In this document: positions 13,401-23,337 of the stretch, one piece after another | How positions within the stretch are numbered: the stretch's first letter is position 1 | Layout: every line of letters begins with the position of its first letter | Source of the DNA: Hypomyces perniciosus | Taxonomy: Eukaryota > Ascomycota > Sordariomycetes > Hypocreales > Hypocreaceae | DNA length: 64,000 bases | Reading direction: 5' to 3' | NCBI GenBank assembly: GCA_008477525.1 | Contig: SPDT01000005.1 | Coordinates: forward strand, 3,782,001-3,846,000 | Translations under genes and position numbers: made by a program | The notes under the pieces: generated by a model | Told to the model about the DNA's origin: nothing | Seen by the model: the letters and a program-made list of their open reading frames with translations, nothing else | Database searches by the model: none

Positions 13401-13805
13401 TATAACAATTTAAGTTAATTTTTAAAGGATAAATTAAAGTTTATAGGTTTATATTAATGAAGAGGTTAAAGATCAATATTAAATAAGGTAATATAATTCT
13501 AATTTTATAGAATAGGCGGTTTTAATAAATATAATTATTAATAAGTATTTAAGTAATTATATTAAATAAGTAATAAGCCAGTTATATATATATAAAGGAG
13601 ATTTATATATAATTATTAATATTTTAGTAAATATTACTGCAATTACTATAATAGTACAGTAATCGAGTAAATAATTATATATCTTAATATAGTAAGGGTT
13701 TAAGTAATTACTTTTAGCGCAGTAATTACTTCCTAATAATTAATTAGTGTAACCGATATTCTCCTATATCCCTATAACCTGGTCTTCGATATAGTTGGGT
13801 TATAA
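13401..13805. other. AT-rich spacer, nothing recognised
   Basis: Between the Gypsy-2 gag side and the LTR-like repeat. Base composition is slightly more mixed from about 13620. I see no open frame or RNA gene. If the repeat at 13806-14016 is the Gypsy-2 5' LTR, this would be its leader. Confidence 0.35.
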
Positions 13806-14016
13806 TATAGCTATATAGCCTGGAAAATAGTTAGCCTTTATATAGGTAGATAAAGGGGATAATAAAGACTTATTATTTAAAGTAATCTAATATATTATAA
13901 ATAGCTATTATATAAAGAATTAAGTTATAGAGTATAAGGAGCTATAAAGAGATTTTTGTGGTTAATATATAGACTATCTATATAAATAGCAATTTTTATT
14001 TATATAAATAGCACTA
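13806..14016 (-). repeat. LTR-like dispersed repeat, inverted partner at 61505-61718
   Basis: The reverse complement aligns over about 210 bp with 61505-61718, including a shared run around TTAGCCTTTATATAGGTAG, a TATA-like box. This copy carries more C-to-T/G-to-A changes than the one at 61.5 kb. Length and TATA-like box suggest an LTR. Orientation is given to agree with the 61.5-kb copy being plus. It could be the 5' LTR of minus-strand Gypsy-2, but no matching 3' LTR was found. Confidence 0.5.
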
Positions 14017-16600
14017 TTTATAATAATATTAGTATTATTATTTTTATAATAAATGTAAAAATTTATTAATTAAAGGTTTTTATAATAAATAATTTATCAT
14101 AGTTTTTAAAATATTAATTAAATATTTTAAGAGTTTATAATATTAATTATAATCTTTTAATTATTAATTATAAAAGAATTTATTATATATTAAAGTTAAA
14201 GAACTTTTTAATTATATATAGAATTATTATAAGAATCTTTATATAATATTTCTATTATTATTATTATTTCTTTACCTTTATAATTACCTTTATAGCCTTT
14301 ATTATTATAATTAAAATTTTATATTTAAATTTAATGAAATGTAATAATTATAAAAGTAATTAGAAAGATTTTTAGTTTTATTATTAAAATTAATAAGATT
14401 TAATAATTTAAAATTATTAATAATTTTTTAAATTAATAATTTAAAAAGATATATATTATAATATCAAACAAATATTAGAATTATAATTAAAAGTATTATA
14501 AAATATTAAAAACTTAAACTCAAAATAATTTATATATATATATATATATAAAGTATTTATTGTAATAATAGTACTTATTTAAATAAATAATAATAAAAAT
14601 ACTATAATTTAAATTATATGAAATAATAAAATTATAAGTTAAAAAAGTATATTTGAATTTCTTTTTTAAAATTATAGAACATTTTAATAACTAATTAATT
14701 AAATTAAAAAAAATAATAATAAAAGGAGTAATTTTGTTAATAAACATTCTAGATTTAATAAAAATAAAATATAAAATAAAAAGTTTAATAATTAAATAAA
14801 AGAATAAATAAAAATTTTAACAATTAAAAATTATAAAAGAATAATATATTACTATTTTAATATAAAAATAATTTAAAAATCTTATAATAAATATAATTAT
14901 AAAATTAAATTTATAATTAAATTCTTATTCTTTATATAATCTATTTATAATGCTATAAATAAAAAAGTATTTTAATTATATTATTTATAACTTTGTTTTT
15001 ATAAATATCATTATTATAATATTAAATTTACTCTTTAATGCTTTATGAATATTTTATATATTTTTATATTATAATTTAATTTTATACTTTTTAATTATAT
15101 ATATATAGTATTTTACTTTATTTAAAATTAATAGAAATAGTAGTTTAAGTTATTATTTTATATACTATACTAATTATATTAAATTTAAAATAAATAAAAA
15201 TACTAGTTTTAATTTAATTATTACTTTTAAAAATAAAACAGAATTTTTAATTTATATTAATATTTTATTAAATTTAATTTTAATATTAACTTTAAATTTA
15301 AGATTAATTAAATTTAAAACCTATTTTATTATATTAAAATGTTTTAACTTTTATCTTTTTTTGTAATGTTAATAAAATATAATATAAATAAAAATATATT
15401 ATTAAATAAACATAAATATATAATAATACTTTTTAACTCTTTAAAAGCTTCTTTTAATATAAATAATATTCTTAAATTATTGAAATATATAAGAATATAT
15501 ATTTATTAATAGATTAATTAAACAATATATTAAACTTATTAATATAATAAGATTATAATTAAAGAAATACTATAATAATTAAATAATGAAATAAAAGGTT
15601 AAAGATAAATTTATAGCTTTATATATATTATTTAAAACAATGTTATTAAATAATTTAAAAGGGTAATTAAGGTTTATTTTTAAATATTGAAAATTAAGAT
15701 TAATCTTTTAAATATATATAATTAAAAATATAAGAAATTATAATTTATTTATATAATATATAACCTTAATAAACAGTAAATTAAATAATATTTTTTTAAT
15801 ATTTTTATTAATAACTTTAAAATAATAATAAAGATTTAAATTATTTTAAAGAATTATTTAATATTATATATTTTAAACTATTTAACTATAAAGTTTGTAT
15901 ATTAATAGTAAAAGTATTATAAAGGATATAATAAAGGGATTTAAAGACTTAACCTTATATAAAAGTAATTATTTAATTAAAGATAGTTTTATAAATACTT
16001 TTAATATTTATATCTTTAAAACAAATAATATTTTAAAAGTTAAATATATAATATTTAATAAAAGAGTTTTTCTAATTTTACTAATTATTTAAAAGACTTA
16101 TTATAAACTATAAAAGTTTTTTTCTATTTAAATTATATTAATATAGACTTTTAATTTTAAAAAATAAGTGTTTTATTAATCATTTAATTTACTAAAGAAT
16201 TAATTAAACAATCCATATAAAGTCATTTTAATAAATTAACAAATTAATTAAATAATTTAATTAATCTTAAAACTATTAAAAATACTAAAAAGTAATAATA
16301 AAGACAATATTTAATACCTAAACCTAATAAATTAAGGAAAAGGTTTATAATAAAATACTGCTTTAAGTTCCTTAATTGCCGTAATAATTAACTTAAATTT
16401 AAAGATTAATACAATAAAGTATAAAGTCTACCTTTAATATAATATCTTTATGAAATAACTTTATTTATTATAAAGTTAACTTTTTATTAATAATAAATAA
16501 TAACTTTATTAATCAAGTTTTCTATTTAACTTAAAGAATTACTATAAATTAATTAATTATAAATATAAAAGTTAGTTTATTAAGTTATAAAAATTAAATA
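14017..16600. other. AT desert, nothing recognised
   Basis: About 2.6 kb of extremely AT-rich sequence with long A/T runs. Short apparent reading frames here, such as 15895-16092, use low-complexity AT codons and start at non-ATG codons; I do not regard them as genes. The upstream gag and integrase part of the Copia-2 remnant may lie here but is too degraded to recognise. Confidence 0.4.
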
Positions 16601-18095
16601 ATACTAGCTTTAAGCTTATAATATAATTAAGTTAATATAAAGAATTTAAATTAAACACTAAATCTTACTGTTAATTTAAGTTCATAAATATTAATATAAT
16701 AAATATAGTTTTTTAATAAAACTTTAAAGTTAAAGTTTATATTTAAAAAGATTTTTAATAAATTAAATTAAAACTAACATTTACTACTATATTAATTAAA
16801 AAGTCTTTTTAAATATAAATAGCTATTACTATTAAATTTAATTTTAATATATAACAGTTAAATACTATTAATATATTTATAAATAGTGTTTTTAATATAA
16901 ATATATATATATAGTATTTAAATAGTTTTAAATATAAAAGATAAATATTAAAAGTTTTTAAAGCTTTCTATAAACTATAAAAATTATTACTTTTATAGTA
17001 ACAGGATTTTATAGCTATATTTAAATAATTAAACTTATAATAATTTATAAAAAAACCTTCCTTTTTAATAATAATTAACTAATTGTTTTCTTTTTTATTA
17101 ATAATGTTTTTTTATATAAGTTTAGGTATATTATTAATATTAAAATTTATATTAAGTAATTAAAGTTATAATATAAAATCACTAATTTACAAGCGTTTAA
17201 ATAGTTTTTAAAGGTTTAGATTATATATAATAAAGTAACTTGAAAGCTTTAACTTTATTAAAATAAATATATTAAAAAAACTATTAATTAATTTTAAATT
17301 AATAAAAAGAATACTTTAAAGATAGTTTATTCCCCTTTAATAAATTAAAATAACAAGAAAATTAAACTTATTAAAATATAGTTTTTCTTTATTCAGAAAA
17401 AATAAAATCTATTATTTATCTAAACGTTATTATAAAACTAAATATAGCTAATCTAATAGCTAAGTTAACTAAATTCCTACTTAACCTATTAAACTAATAT
17501 ATTAATTTTACTATTAAAGTATTAAAATACCTTTAATTCATATAATAGCTAGCTATTAAATTTAATAGCTTTATTAATATAATATAGTTAAGTAAAGGAT
17601 TAAGATTTTATATTTAAAACCCTTAAATCGCTTTTAATACCACTTTTAAAGATAATTGTTAAACTAAACAGTATTATAAAGATATATTATAATCCAATTT
17701 AATAAGCTAATTAACTAGATAGCTAATAAATAACTAATAGTTATAACTTTATTAATTAAAGCTAAGCTTTTTACCTTTAATTATATATTAAAAAAAGCTA
17801 TTGCAATTTAATAGCTAATAGACTAACTAATACTTTAATTAAATAACCAATTAATTATTAAATATAATAATTATTAGACAATTAAGCTACTTAAACTAGA
17901 CAAGCCCCAGTTAAAAATTTAGCTTAAGTATATTGATATATATAGCTGCTAGGCTCATTAAACTTATTAATAAAGATTATATAAAGTAATATATACTTTA
18001 ACTAATTAAATAATTGCTAATAGATTAATTAAGTCTTTGTAGATTAGAAATTTCAATGCTTTATTAAATAATTAGGTTTTATTAATATATACATT
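16600..18095 (+). mobile_element. Copia-2 pol 3' half remnant (reverse transcriptase and RNase H)
   Basis: Ignoring stops, the plus strand reads a Ty1/Copia reverse transcriptase: a FQQ-type region near 16740, NFNIQQLNTINIFINSVF (the IHQMDVKTAFLNG motif) at about 16840-16895, KVFKAFYKL (KALYGL-) near 16950-16980, and FFINNVFLY (FYVDDIVLLY) near 17085-17115. RNase H follows, with a TEAEL-like stretch near 17750, and ends in FIKQLGFINI (the ...LGLVDI end of Copia pol) near 18055-18085. The element stops just where normal base composition begins. Terminal repeats were not found. It is a different family from Copia-1 and is inactive. Confidence 0.6.
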
Positions 18096-18292
18096 ATTCT
18101 TAAACCCCAGGAAGACTTGGATACAGATTAATCCAGTTCTTCAAACAGTTATCATTCTATCATTCCTTTTAAATCTGTTACTTCGCTATTCTTATTAACA
18201 GTCTGAACATCATTTAACCTAGGGGGGTAGATTAACCTCAGTAGCAGATAACTCTATATCCCGATATATTTCATTATTCCTAGCTAGCCTAT
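18096..18292. other. Left edge of the GC-balanced island
   Basis: Composition changes within a few tens of bases near 18100 from RIP-type AT-rich to roughly balanced. It contains a G-run (GGGGGG near 18222) but no recognisable gene or terminal repeat. Confidence 0.4.
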
Positions 18293-18349
18293 AAGAACCT
18301 GGATAGTTAGCAAGAACCTGGATGGTCAGTAAGAACCCTGATGGTTAGC
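18293..18349 (+). repeat. Three tandem copies of a 19-bp unit
   Basis: Units at 18293-18311, 18312-18330 and 18331-18349, consensus AAGAACCTGGATGGTTAGC, with one to three differences between units. It sits at the left margin of the gene island and has no coding meaning that I can see. Confidence 0.8.
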
Positions 18350-18420
18350 AATTTCATGTATTTAAGCAGCAGCTTTTCCCACCTAATTTGGGATCAGCAA
18401 GAGTGTCGAATTCTATCATT

Positions 18421-18952
18421 TATGCATCTGTCAATGAGCCCTCATACTGTTGATCTGTGATTGATATGGTATAGCCTCTTCGCCGTGCGATTGTTGTGCT
18501 TGGATGTCACGGGCGAGAAGACCAGATCTCCAGGCTTAAACAAAAGTTTGAGATCGTGGAACCTAATCTTCGTAGTCGACGTCCCCCTTGTACTGATTCT
18601 GCAGGCGTAACGATTTCTTCTATACGGAGTTGATGTAGAATCACATGTGCTTCAGTGCAATGAGGCTATATATCTCCGAGGAGCCAGCAATCTCGTCAGG
18701 GGTCCGCGAAGGAGCAGGTTCATCTCCCGTCATGGGCGGCGCCTATGCGTAGGGATGAGAGTAGATGGACAGGTCATTAACTCTCTCCTCAAGATCCTGC
18801 AATGCTTCCTGCATCTGCGGGTGGAAGTCGATGAGCATTTGGATGTTATCCTGCGTGGTAGGACTGGCTCTCAAAACTTCGATCATGTGCTTGCCCTCAT
18901 CCTCGCCGTATCGGTTCTTGAAATGCTCAAAATCGTCCTCGCCGTAATCCAA
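18421..18952 (-). pseudogene. Broken coding remnant downstream of the rhodopsin-domain gene
   Basis: From 18952 to 18743 the minus strand is open for 69 codons and reads like a real acidic helical protein: YGEDDFEHFKNRYGEDEG, then DNIQMLIDFHPQMQEALQ and DLEERVNDLS. There is no ATG at its start and an in-frame TGA lies just upstream, so the 5' part is missing or spliced from elsewhere. A single TAG (possibly a mutated CAG) ends it; the same frame then stays protein-like (PPMTGDEPAPSRTPDEIAG) to a TGA near 18644. A different frame further down reads KIRFHDLKLLFKPGDLVFSP. I do not recognise the family. The last stretch faintly recalls the C-terminal claw domain of Atg11-type proteins, but this is only a guess. 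Most likely a decayed gene. Confidence 0.4.
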
Positions 18953-19012
18953 GATCAGAGGTCACTTTCTTTGGTGCTCATCTCAATTCTTTGGCGTCTG
19001 AAACTCGGACCT

Positions 19013-20347
19013 TCAGCTGGAATGATTGTTTGGTGGATTGGCTCCGATCTCAGAAGCAAACCCTGGCTCGTTGGGCCGCCCCTCGATTATTTGACATTGA
19101 ACGAACGCGTCAATATGATATGTCCGGGGGCATTCTCCAACGTTTGACGGGTTATTTTGTTTATAGTACGTCGAGCCCTTTGTCTGGTGAATGTAAAGAG
19201 CATTGACGGCTGGAAGACAGGCACATATCAAGCCAATGCCAACCTCAGCGTTGCTTCTTTCATTCAGCAACCCAGTACATACTATATGGGGAGGCGATGT
19301 GATCTGAGCTTACCTAGACAAAACTACCTTAGTGAATATAATTGTCTGGTTAATAGAGTCGCTGTTGCGGATGATTAGGGCTAGTCGATAAATGCTGAAC
19401 GCTGTTGCGATGCCTCCAGCACAGAGGAATGCAATCACACGCAGTCTCTTCTTTCTGGGGAAATTAAGATACCAGGTGAGAGGCATTGGCAGCAGCAGGA
19501 TGGTCAGGTCGCTCACGACGCTGATGATAGAGTCGGCAGTAATGATGGCGCTCTCATTCATGCATTTGCCTTGCTGCGCTTTCCAATACGCGCTAATAGG
19601 CCAGCAGATGAAGATCTTAATAAAGAGGACTGAAATATAGTACGTGACAATCATTCCAACGAAGATATATATTCCGATCACAGTCTTTTGGTAGACGGGC
19701 CTAAAGACTCGAATGATAATCAATAGCAGGGCGAGCTTGACGGCCAAGGCCATTTGTGCGTATAAAATCATGTTTGCATACGCGGCCTTGAAGAAAAAGA
19801 TTGTCAGATATCATACTTAGTATTGTACTCTCCGTGCTCTTACCTGGAAGTAGTGCTTTCTCTTCTCCTTGGAAGCGTCCAACTCATTTAGGCCACCGCC
19901 ATATGGCCTGGCTATCGCAGAAAAGGTTACCCTTCCATCAACACTATTTCCAGGGAAGCTACATACCGACGCAAGCTGTAATACACCAACCTATCATAAA
20001 AAACTAAAGATTAAATGAGCTTAAAGTTATGGCATAACTTGCGGTTATGGAGCCATACATAAGCGGCATATGCAGCATCTGTCCCAGGTCAGTTGCTGAA
20101 TTCCAGCCAGCTACACAAGTCGAAGTTACTTACAGTCATCCGCAGTTGTGCGTTTCTTAAGGACCTTGGATTTGGCGTAGAAGCGTATCGCAATAAAGCA
20201 AGACACGCTGATAATTGTCAATGCTTGAATAATGTAGTTGACCACTCTCAGGACGTCGGCGCGGTGACTCTCCACCCCCGGGAGCGGCTCCGCAGGATGG
20301 GGATGAATCATGACTGCTGGGCAATCGTCCCTACCCTCCAAAGGCAT
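19013..20347 (-). CDS. Rhodopsin-domain seven-transmembrane integral membrane protein (fungal family), five exons
   Basis: Join on the minus strand: 20347-20134, 20078-20059, 19990-19844, 19786-19314, 19253-19013, giving 364 residues. The ATG has an in-frame TGA upstream. Introns are 55, 68, 57 and 60 bp, all GT-AG; CTGAC-type branch sites are visible in introns 1 and 3. Seven hydrophobic segments lie near residues 34-57, 72-92, 131-154, 162-186, 208-231, 242-266 and 288-306. Family hallmarks include ADDY after segment 1, CWPISAYW (188-195) with a second Cys at 202, DLTILLLPMPLTW (220-232) and EVGIGLICACLPAVNAL (288-304). There is no Lys in segment 7, so it is not a retinal-binding opsin. The C-tail has about 58 residues. 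The family (Fung_rhodopsin, related to PTH11-type proteins) is membrane-bound and mostly of unknown ligand. Exon 5 could start three bases earlier (adding Arg). It is the only intact gene here. Confidence 0.88.
20059..20078 (-). other. 20-nt micro-exon of the rhodopsin-domain gene
   Basis: With one base from exon 1 it encodes YAAYAAY at the start of the second membrane segment. Skipping it shifts exon 3 out of frame and gives an early TAG, so the frame of the whole protein needs it. It is bounded by an AG acceptor after GGAC and a GTATGG donor. Confidence 0.7.
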
Positions 20348-21148
20348 AGGGTAGAGAAAATGGCTTGAACATGGGAAGATGGTTCAATCGTCTTAATAAG
20401 CAAGCAGCGGTCTGATGTCCACTTGAGTAAAGGCATTTATGGTTTGGATCTAATACTAGTGTGTGATAAGTGATCTCCCGGGCTGATATAGTAGCACATG
20501 CATGTTACATGGCAAGGCCTAGGGAAATAAGTCGTCGCTTTCACAAGCACTATATGGTGCTTAATGAGTTAGAAGATACCCGAAAGGCACCACAGGTATA
20601 GGATGTTATACAAGTAGATAAACCACTTTGCTATTGTGGAACATATGGGTGTTCTTCTTTCCCACCTCTTGGCCCAGTCCATTTCAAAAAACAAATCTCT
20701 TCATTATATTAACTGTCAAGCGTCTTAATGAAACGAAAATCGATTCAGCTCTAGCCCAAAGTGCCGACCCCCCGGGTTTGCCCTACGACTATCTCAGCAA
20801 AACGTCATCTCTTTTCTCTCCAAGACACCGAATGACATGACATTTCTGATCAGTAAAAATCCGGCGGTTACGGTGTGGCTATGTAAAAACTCAATCTTAG
20901 TGCCATCCATATTTCCATGTTCCTATTAGCAGGGAGGTTGAATATGACCTATCTAAAAGTCTAGAGGTATATTACTAATAGGTTAGTTGCCTAGCTGAGG
21001 GTCTTCCTAGTGCGTCCATTAGCATAGAGCTTATAATAGCAATCCTGCAGAAGTCTTGATAGCTCATTAATCGGGGGGTATGGTCAATAGGTTATTGGCA
21101 AAGTTTCATTTTGGAAGTTCTCTTATGTACTCACGGTCACGGACTGTT
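20348..21148. other. Intergenic region upstream of the rhodopsin-domain gene
   Basis: Non-RIPed DNA between the two divergently placed reading signals; it should contain the minus-strand promoter of the rhodopsin-domain gene. I see no clear TATA or CCAAT box. An open plus frame at 20628-20840 begins at TTG, lacks protein-like character and is not called. Confidence 0.4.
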
Positions 21149-21364
21149 TCACCTGTAAATCGCACCTAGCCAACAATTCAGTGTATTCGTTACCTGAGAC
21201 GAATTGGACTTATAGTGACCATATAGAAGTTGGTAAAAGTCTTTTTTCTGTTTCTTGTCAAGTGTCTGACCCGGCCTTAAACCCAGAAGTTTTGTAACTT
21301 GATCTAGTAAGTCTTTTGGATAGAGCATATATCCATCTTTTGCAGAGCTGCCAGGTTGACGCAT
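21149..21364 (-). CDS. Hypothetical small protein or gene fragment
   Basis: An ATG-started frame of 71 codons with a hydrophilic, protein-like composition: MLYPKDLLDQVTKLLGL followed by DKKQKKDFYQLLYGHYKS. I do not recognise it. A second ATG at 21505 opens the same frame (MAAQNTADIERGENSYQPDN) but reaches TGA after about 30 codons; the intervening stretch holds TGA, TAG and TAA. A GTACTA donor and TAAG acceptor 55 bp apart would remove these stops but put the downstream part in the wrong frame. So either two fragments of one decayed gene, or a short gene of its own. No membrane segment or signal peptide. Transcript data would decide. Confidence 0.3.
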   Translation of the reverse strand: MRQPGSSAKDGYMLYPKDLLDQVTKLLGLRPGQTLDKKQKKDFYQLLYGHYKSNSSQVTNTLNCWLGAIYR

Positions 21365-22228
21365 TTCTCCTTAGTCTTGGTTCTCCTAAAAGGACGTGTG
21401 GCTGAGTAGCTTTCATGATAGTACGCTGTTCTGGGTAAACTTAGGGTTGTCTGGTTGATAAGAATTCTCTCCCCTCTCGATGTCGGCGGTGTTTTGAGCA
21501 GCCATCGTGTGAGAAAATAACTGAATTCCCGGCCTTTTTACCTAGTTCGTTATTTGTGTTATGGTATTAAATATAAAAAAGCCATGGGAATTATGAGTGA
21601 GCAATTCTGGTACTATTACGAGATTGTTCCCGCGTTAAAGAGTAAGTCGGTTCTATTGTGCTAGAAGTCGCAGCGAATTAAACTTTTTACTAAGCCTTTG
21701 ACACGAGCTCCATTTCCCATATTTGATCCGATTGCTACTGCGCAGCAAGGTTTGCCAGAATGCCGTATCGCCCCACGATAGCTTGTGATCCTGTCGCGTA
21801 TAGCGGGCTCGTGTAGTCAGCAGTCATCTCACTCTCTAGGGATCGAAATGGCACCTGAATTCCATCTCTATTCATCTCTCTGGCTAATGTCTGATTAACT
21901 GTCCCTTTATCACTAATAGTTTCCCGGCCAGCTAATTTATAGTGCTAGAAGAGCGCGATGCGTTTTTCTTAGCCGCCCTCTTAGATCCTCTTAGTATTCC
22001 TATAAGCAATATCCTTTGCGTTTTCTTTAACTACTAATTTTCCAATAATCTATATTATCCAATATACCCCTTTAGCTAAAGCTTTTCGTACTTTAGCTAT
22101 ATTTCCTTAATAGTGGATTATAATAGTATAGATCTTTTATTTATTATCTTTAATCTTATTTTCTATTAAGCTAACTTTAATAGCTTTAATAGTATTATTT
22201 GCTATAGTATTGGCAGCCTTACCTGCCG
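21365..22228. other. Right edge of the GC-balanced island
   Basis: Normal composition continues to about 21960-22020 and then falls to RIP-type AT-rich DNA. The stretch holds the 5' fragment described with the 21149-21364 frame and an AT-rich promoter-like patch near 21565-21580. Nothing else is recognised. Confidence 0.4.
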
Positions 22229-22410
22229 GCATTAATAGCCTTTCTTTTATTAGTATTAATAGCTAACCTACTAGTATTAATAGCCTTTTTTCTACTAGTA
22301 TTAATAGTTAATTTACTAGTATTAATAGCCTCTACTAGTATTAATAGCCTTTTCTGTACTAGTATTGATAGACTTTTTACTAGTATTTATAGTCTTTTTA
22401 CTAATATATT
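22229..22410 (+). repeat. Degenerate minisatellite, unit ACTAGTATTAATAGCC plus T-rich spacer
   Basis: At least seven spaced copies of (A)CTAGTATTAATAG(CC) separated by pyrimidine-rich spacers of about 5-11 bp, for example at 22270-22284, 22294-22308, 22316-22330 and 22334-22349, decaying at both ends. It marks the right-hand margin of the gene island, as the 19-bp repeats mark the left. Confidence 0.75.
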
Positions 22411-23172
22411 TTAATTTAAGAGTTTATTTAATTTACTTTCTTTTAGCTATAGCCTAGCTTATTTACTAATCTTTTACTTTTTCCAACGTTATTTTATGTT
22501 TAATTTCTTTTTAAATATTATTGAACTTTAATATTTTAATAAATCTTTAACATTTCTTTTTATTAAATACCTTTATTAATTTATTTATAATTATCTTGCT
22601 ACTCTTTTTGTAATTAACTTTAATTTTTTTTAAACTTTTTAATAAAGCTAATATTAATAAATATTAACATATTTTAACTTTATATTTAATTTCATTACTT
22701 TTTTATGTATAGTTTCATTATTTAAAACTTATTATATTTTATTTTTAATAATTTAGTTAACTAACTCTTTACTACTTGAAAGAGTGTTTTAATAAAAATA
22801 GTTTGTTTAATTACTTTTAAAATAATAAAAAGCTTAGCTTTTATATTTTATATTATGATAGTAGCCTATTTTAATACCTTTTGAATTATTATTCTTTGAA
22901 ATAGTGTTATTATATATCTTTAAAAGCATTTTTAATTTATTATATTATAAATAAATAAATAATTAGTTAAATAAATAAATATATTAATAAAACTTAACTT
23001 ATGAAATTAAAGTATAAGTATTTATAAATAAAAAGAATATTTAATTAATTAATTTACTACTTTATAATCCAAAGTATAAGGATTAAAAAGGAATTTTAAT
23101 AGTTAAAAGGTATTGAATATAATATTAAATTACATTCAAGTAGTTATAAACCATATTAACTTAACTTTCTAT
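22411..23172. other. AT-rich spacer, nothing recognised
   Basis: AT-rich sequence between the minisatellite and the Gypsy-1 copy B LTR. I see no open frame, RNA gene or terminal repeat. Confidence 0.4.
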
Positions 23173-23337
23173 TACTATTATAGCACTAAACCTGCCCTTT
23201 AATAACTTATTAGTATTATATATATCTTTATATAATAACTTAATCTTATACCTTTAAACTATATTTTTATAGTTTCTTACTTTATTGAAAGTATAATAAA
23301 GATATTACTTTAACCTACTATTTTATATACTATAATA
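23173..23337 (+). repeat. 5' LTR of Gypsy-1 copy B (165 bp)
   Basis: Starts TACTATTATAGCACTAAACC and ends ACTATAATA. Same length as the copy A LTR, with additional C-to-T/G-to-A differences, for example ACAGCAC to ATAGCAC. Confidence 0.8.

Noticed and set aside
15895..16092. 65-codon open frame on the plus strand
   Set aside because: Non-ATG start, composed of Ile/Lys/Asn/Tyr/Phe codons as expected by chance in extremely AT-rich DNA; no motif.
1..17900. Long T/A simple repeats as a centromere or telomere
   Set aside because: No TTAGGG arrays and no satellite structure. The AT richness is explained by RIPed retroelements. A centromeric location cannot be excluded or supported from sequence alone.
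18647..19147. 166-codon open frame on the plus strand
   Set aside because: Overlaps the last exon of the minus-strand receptor gene and the minus-strand acidic fragment, which read far more like protein. It has no domain and is a shadow frame.
20628..20840. 70-codon plus frame upstream of the receptor gene
   Set aside because: Starts at TTG, no ATG, and no protein-like pattern or splice context.
22229..22410. CRISPR-like spaced repeats
   Set aside because: Repeats are degenerate, spacers are 5-11 bp of pyrimidines, and the host is a eukaryote. It is a minisatellite.
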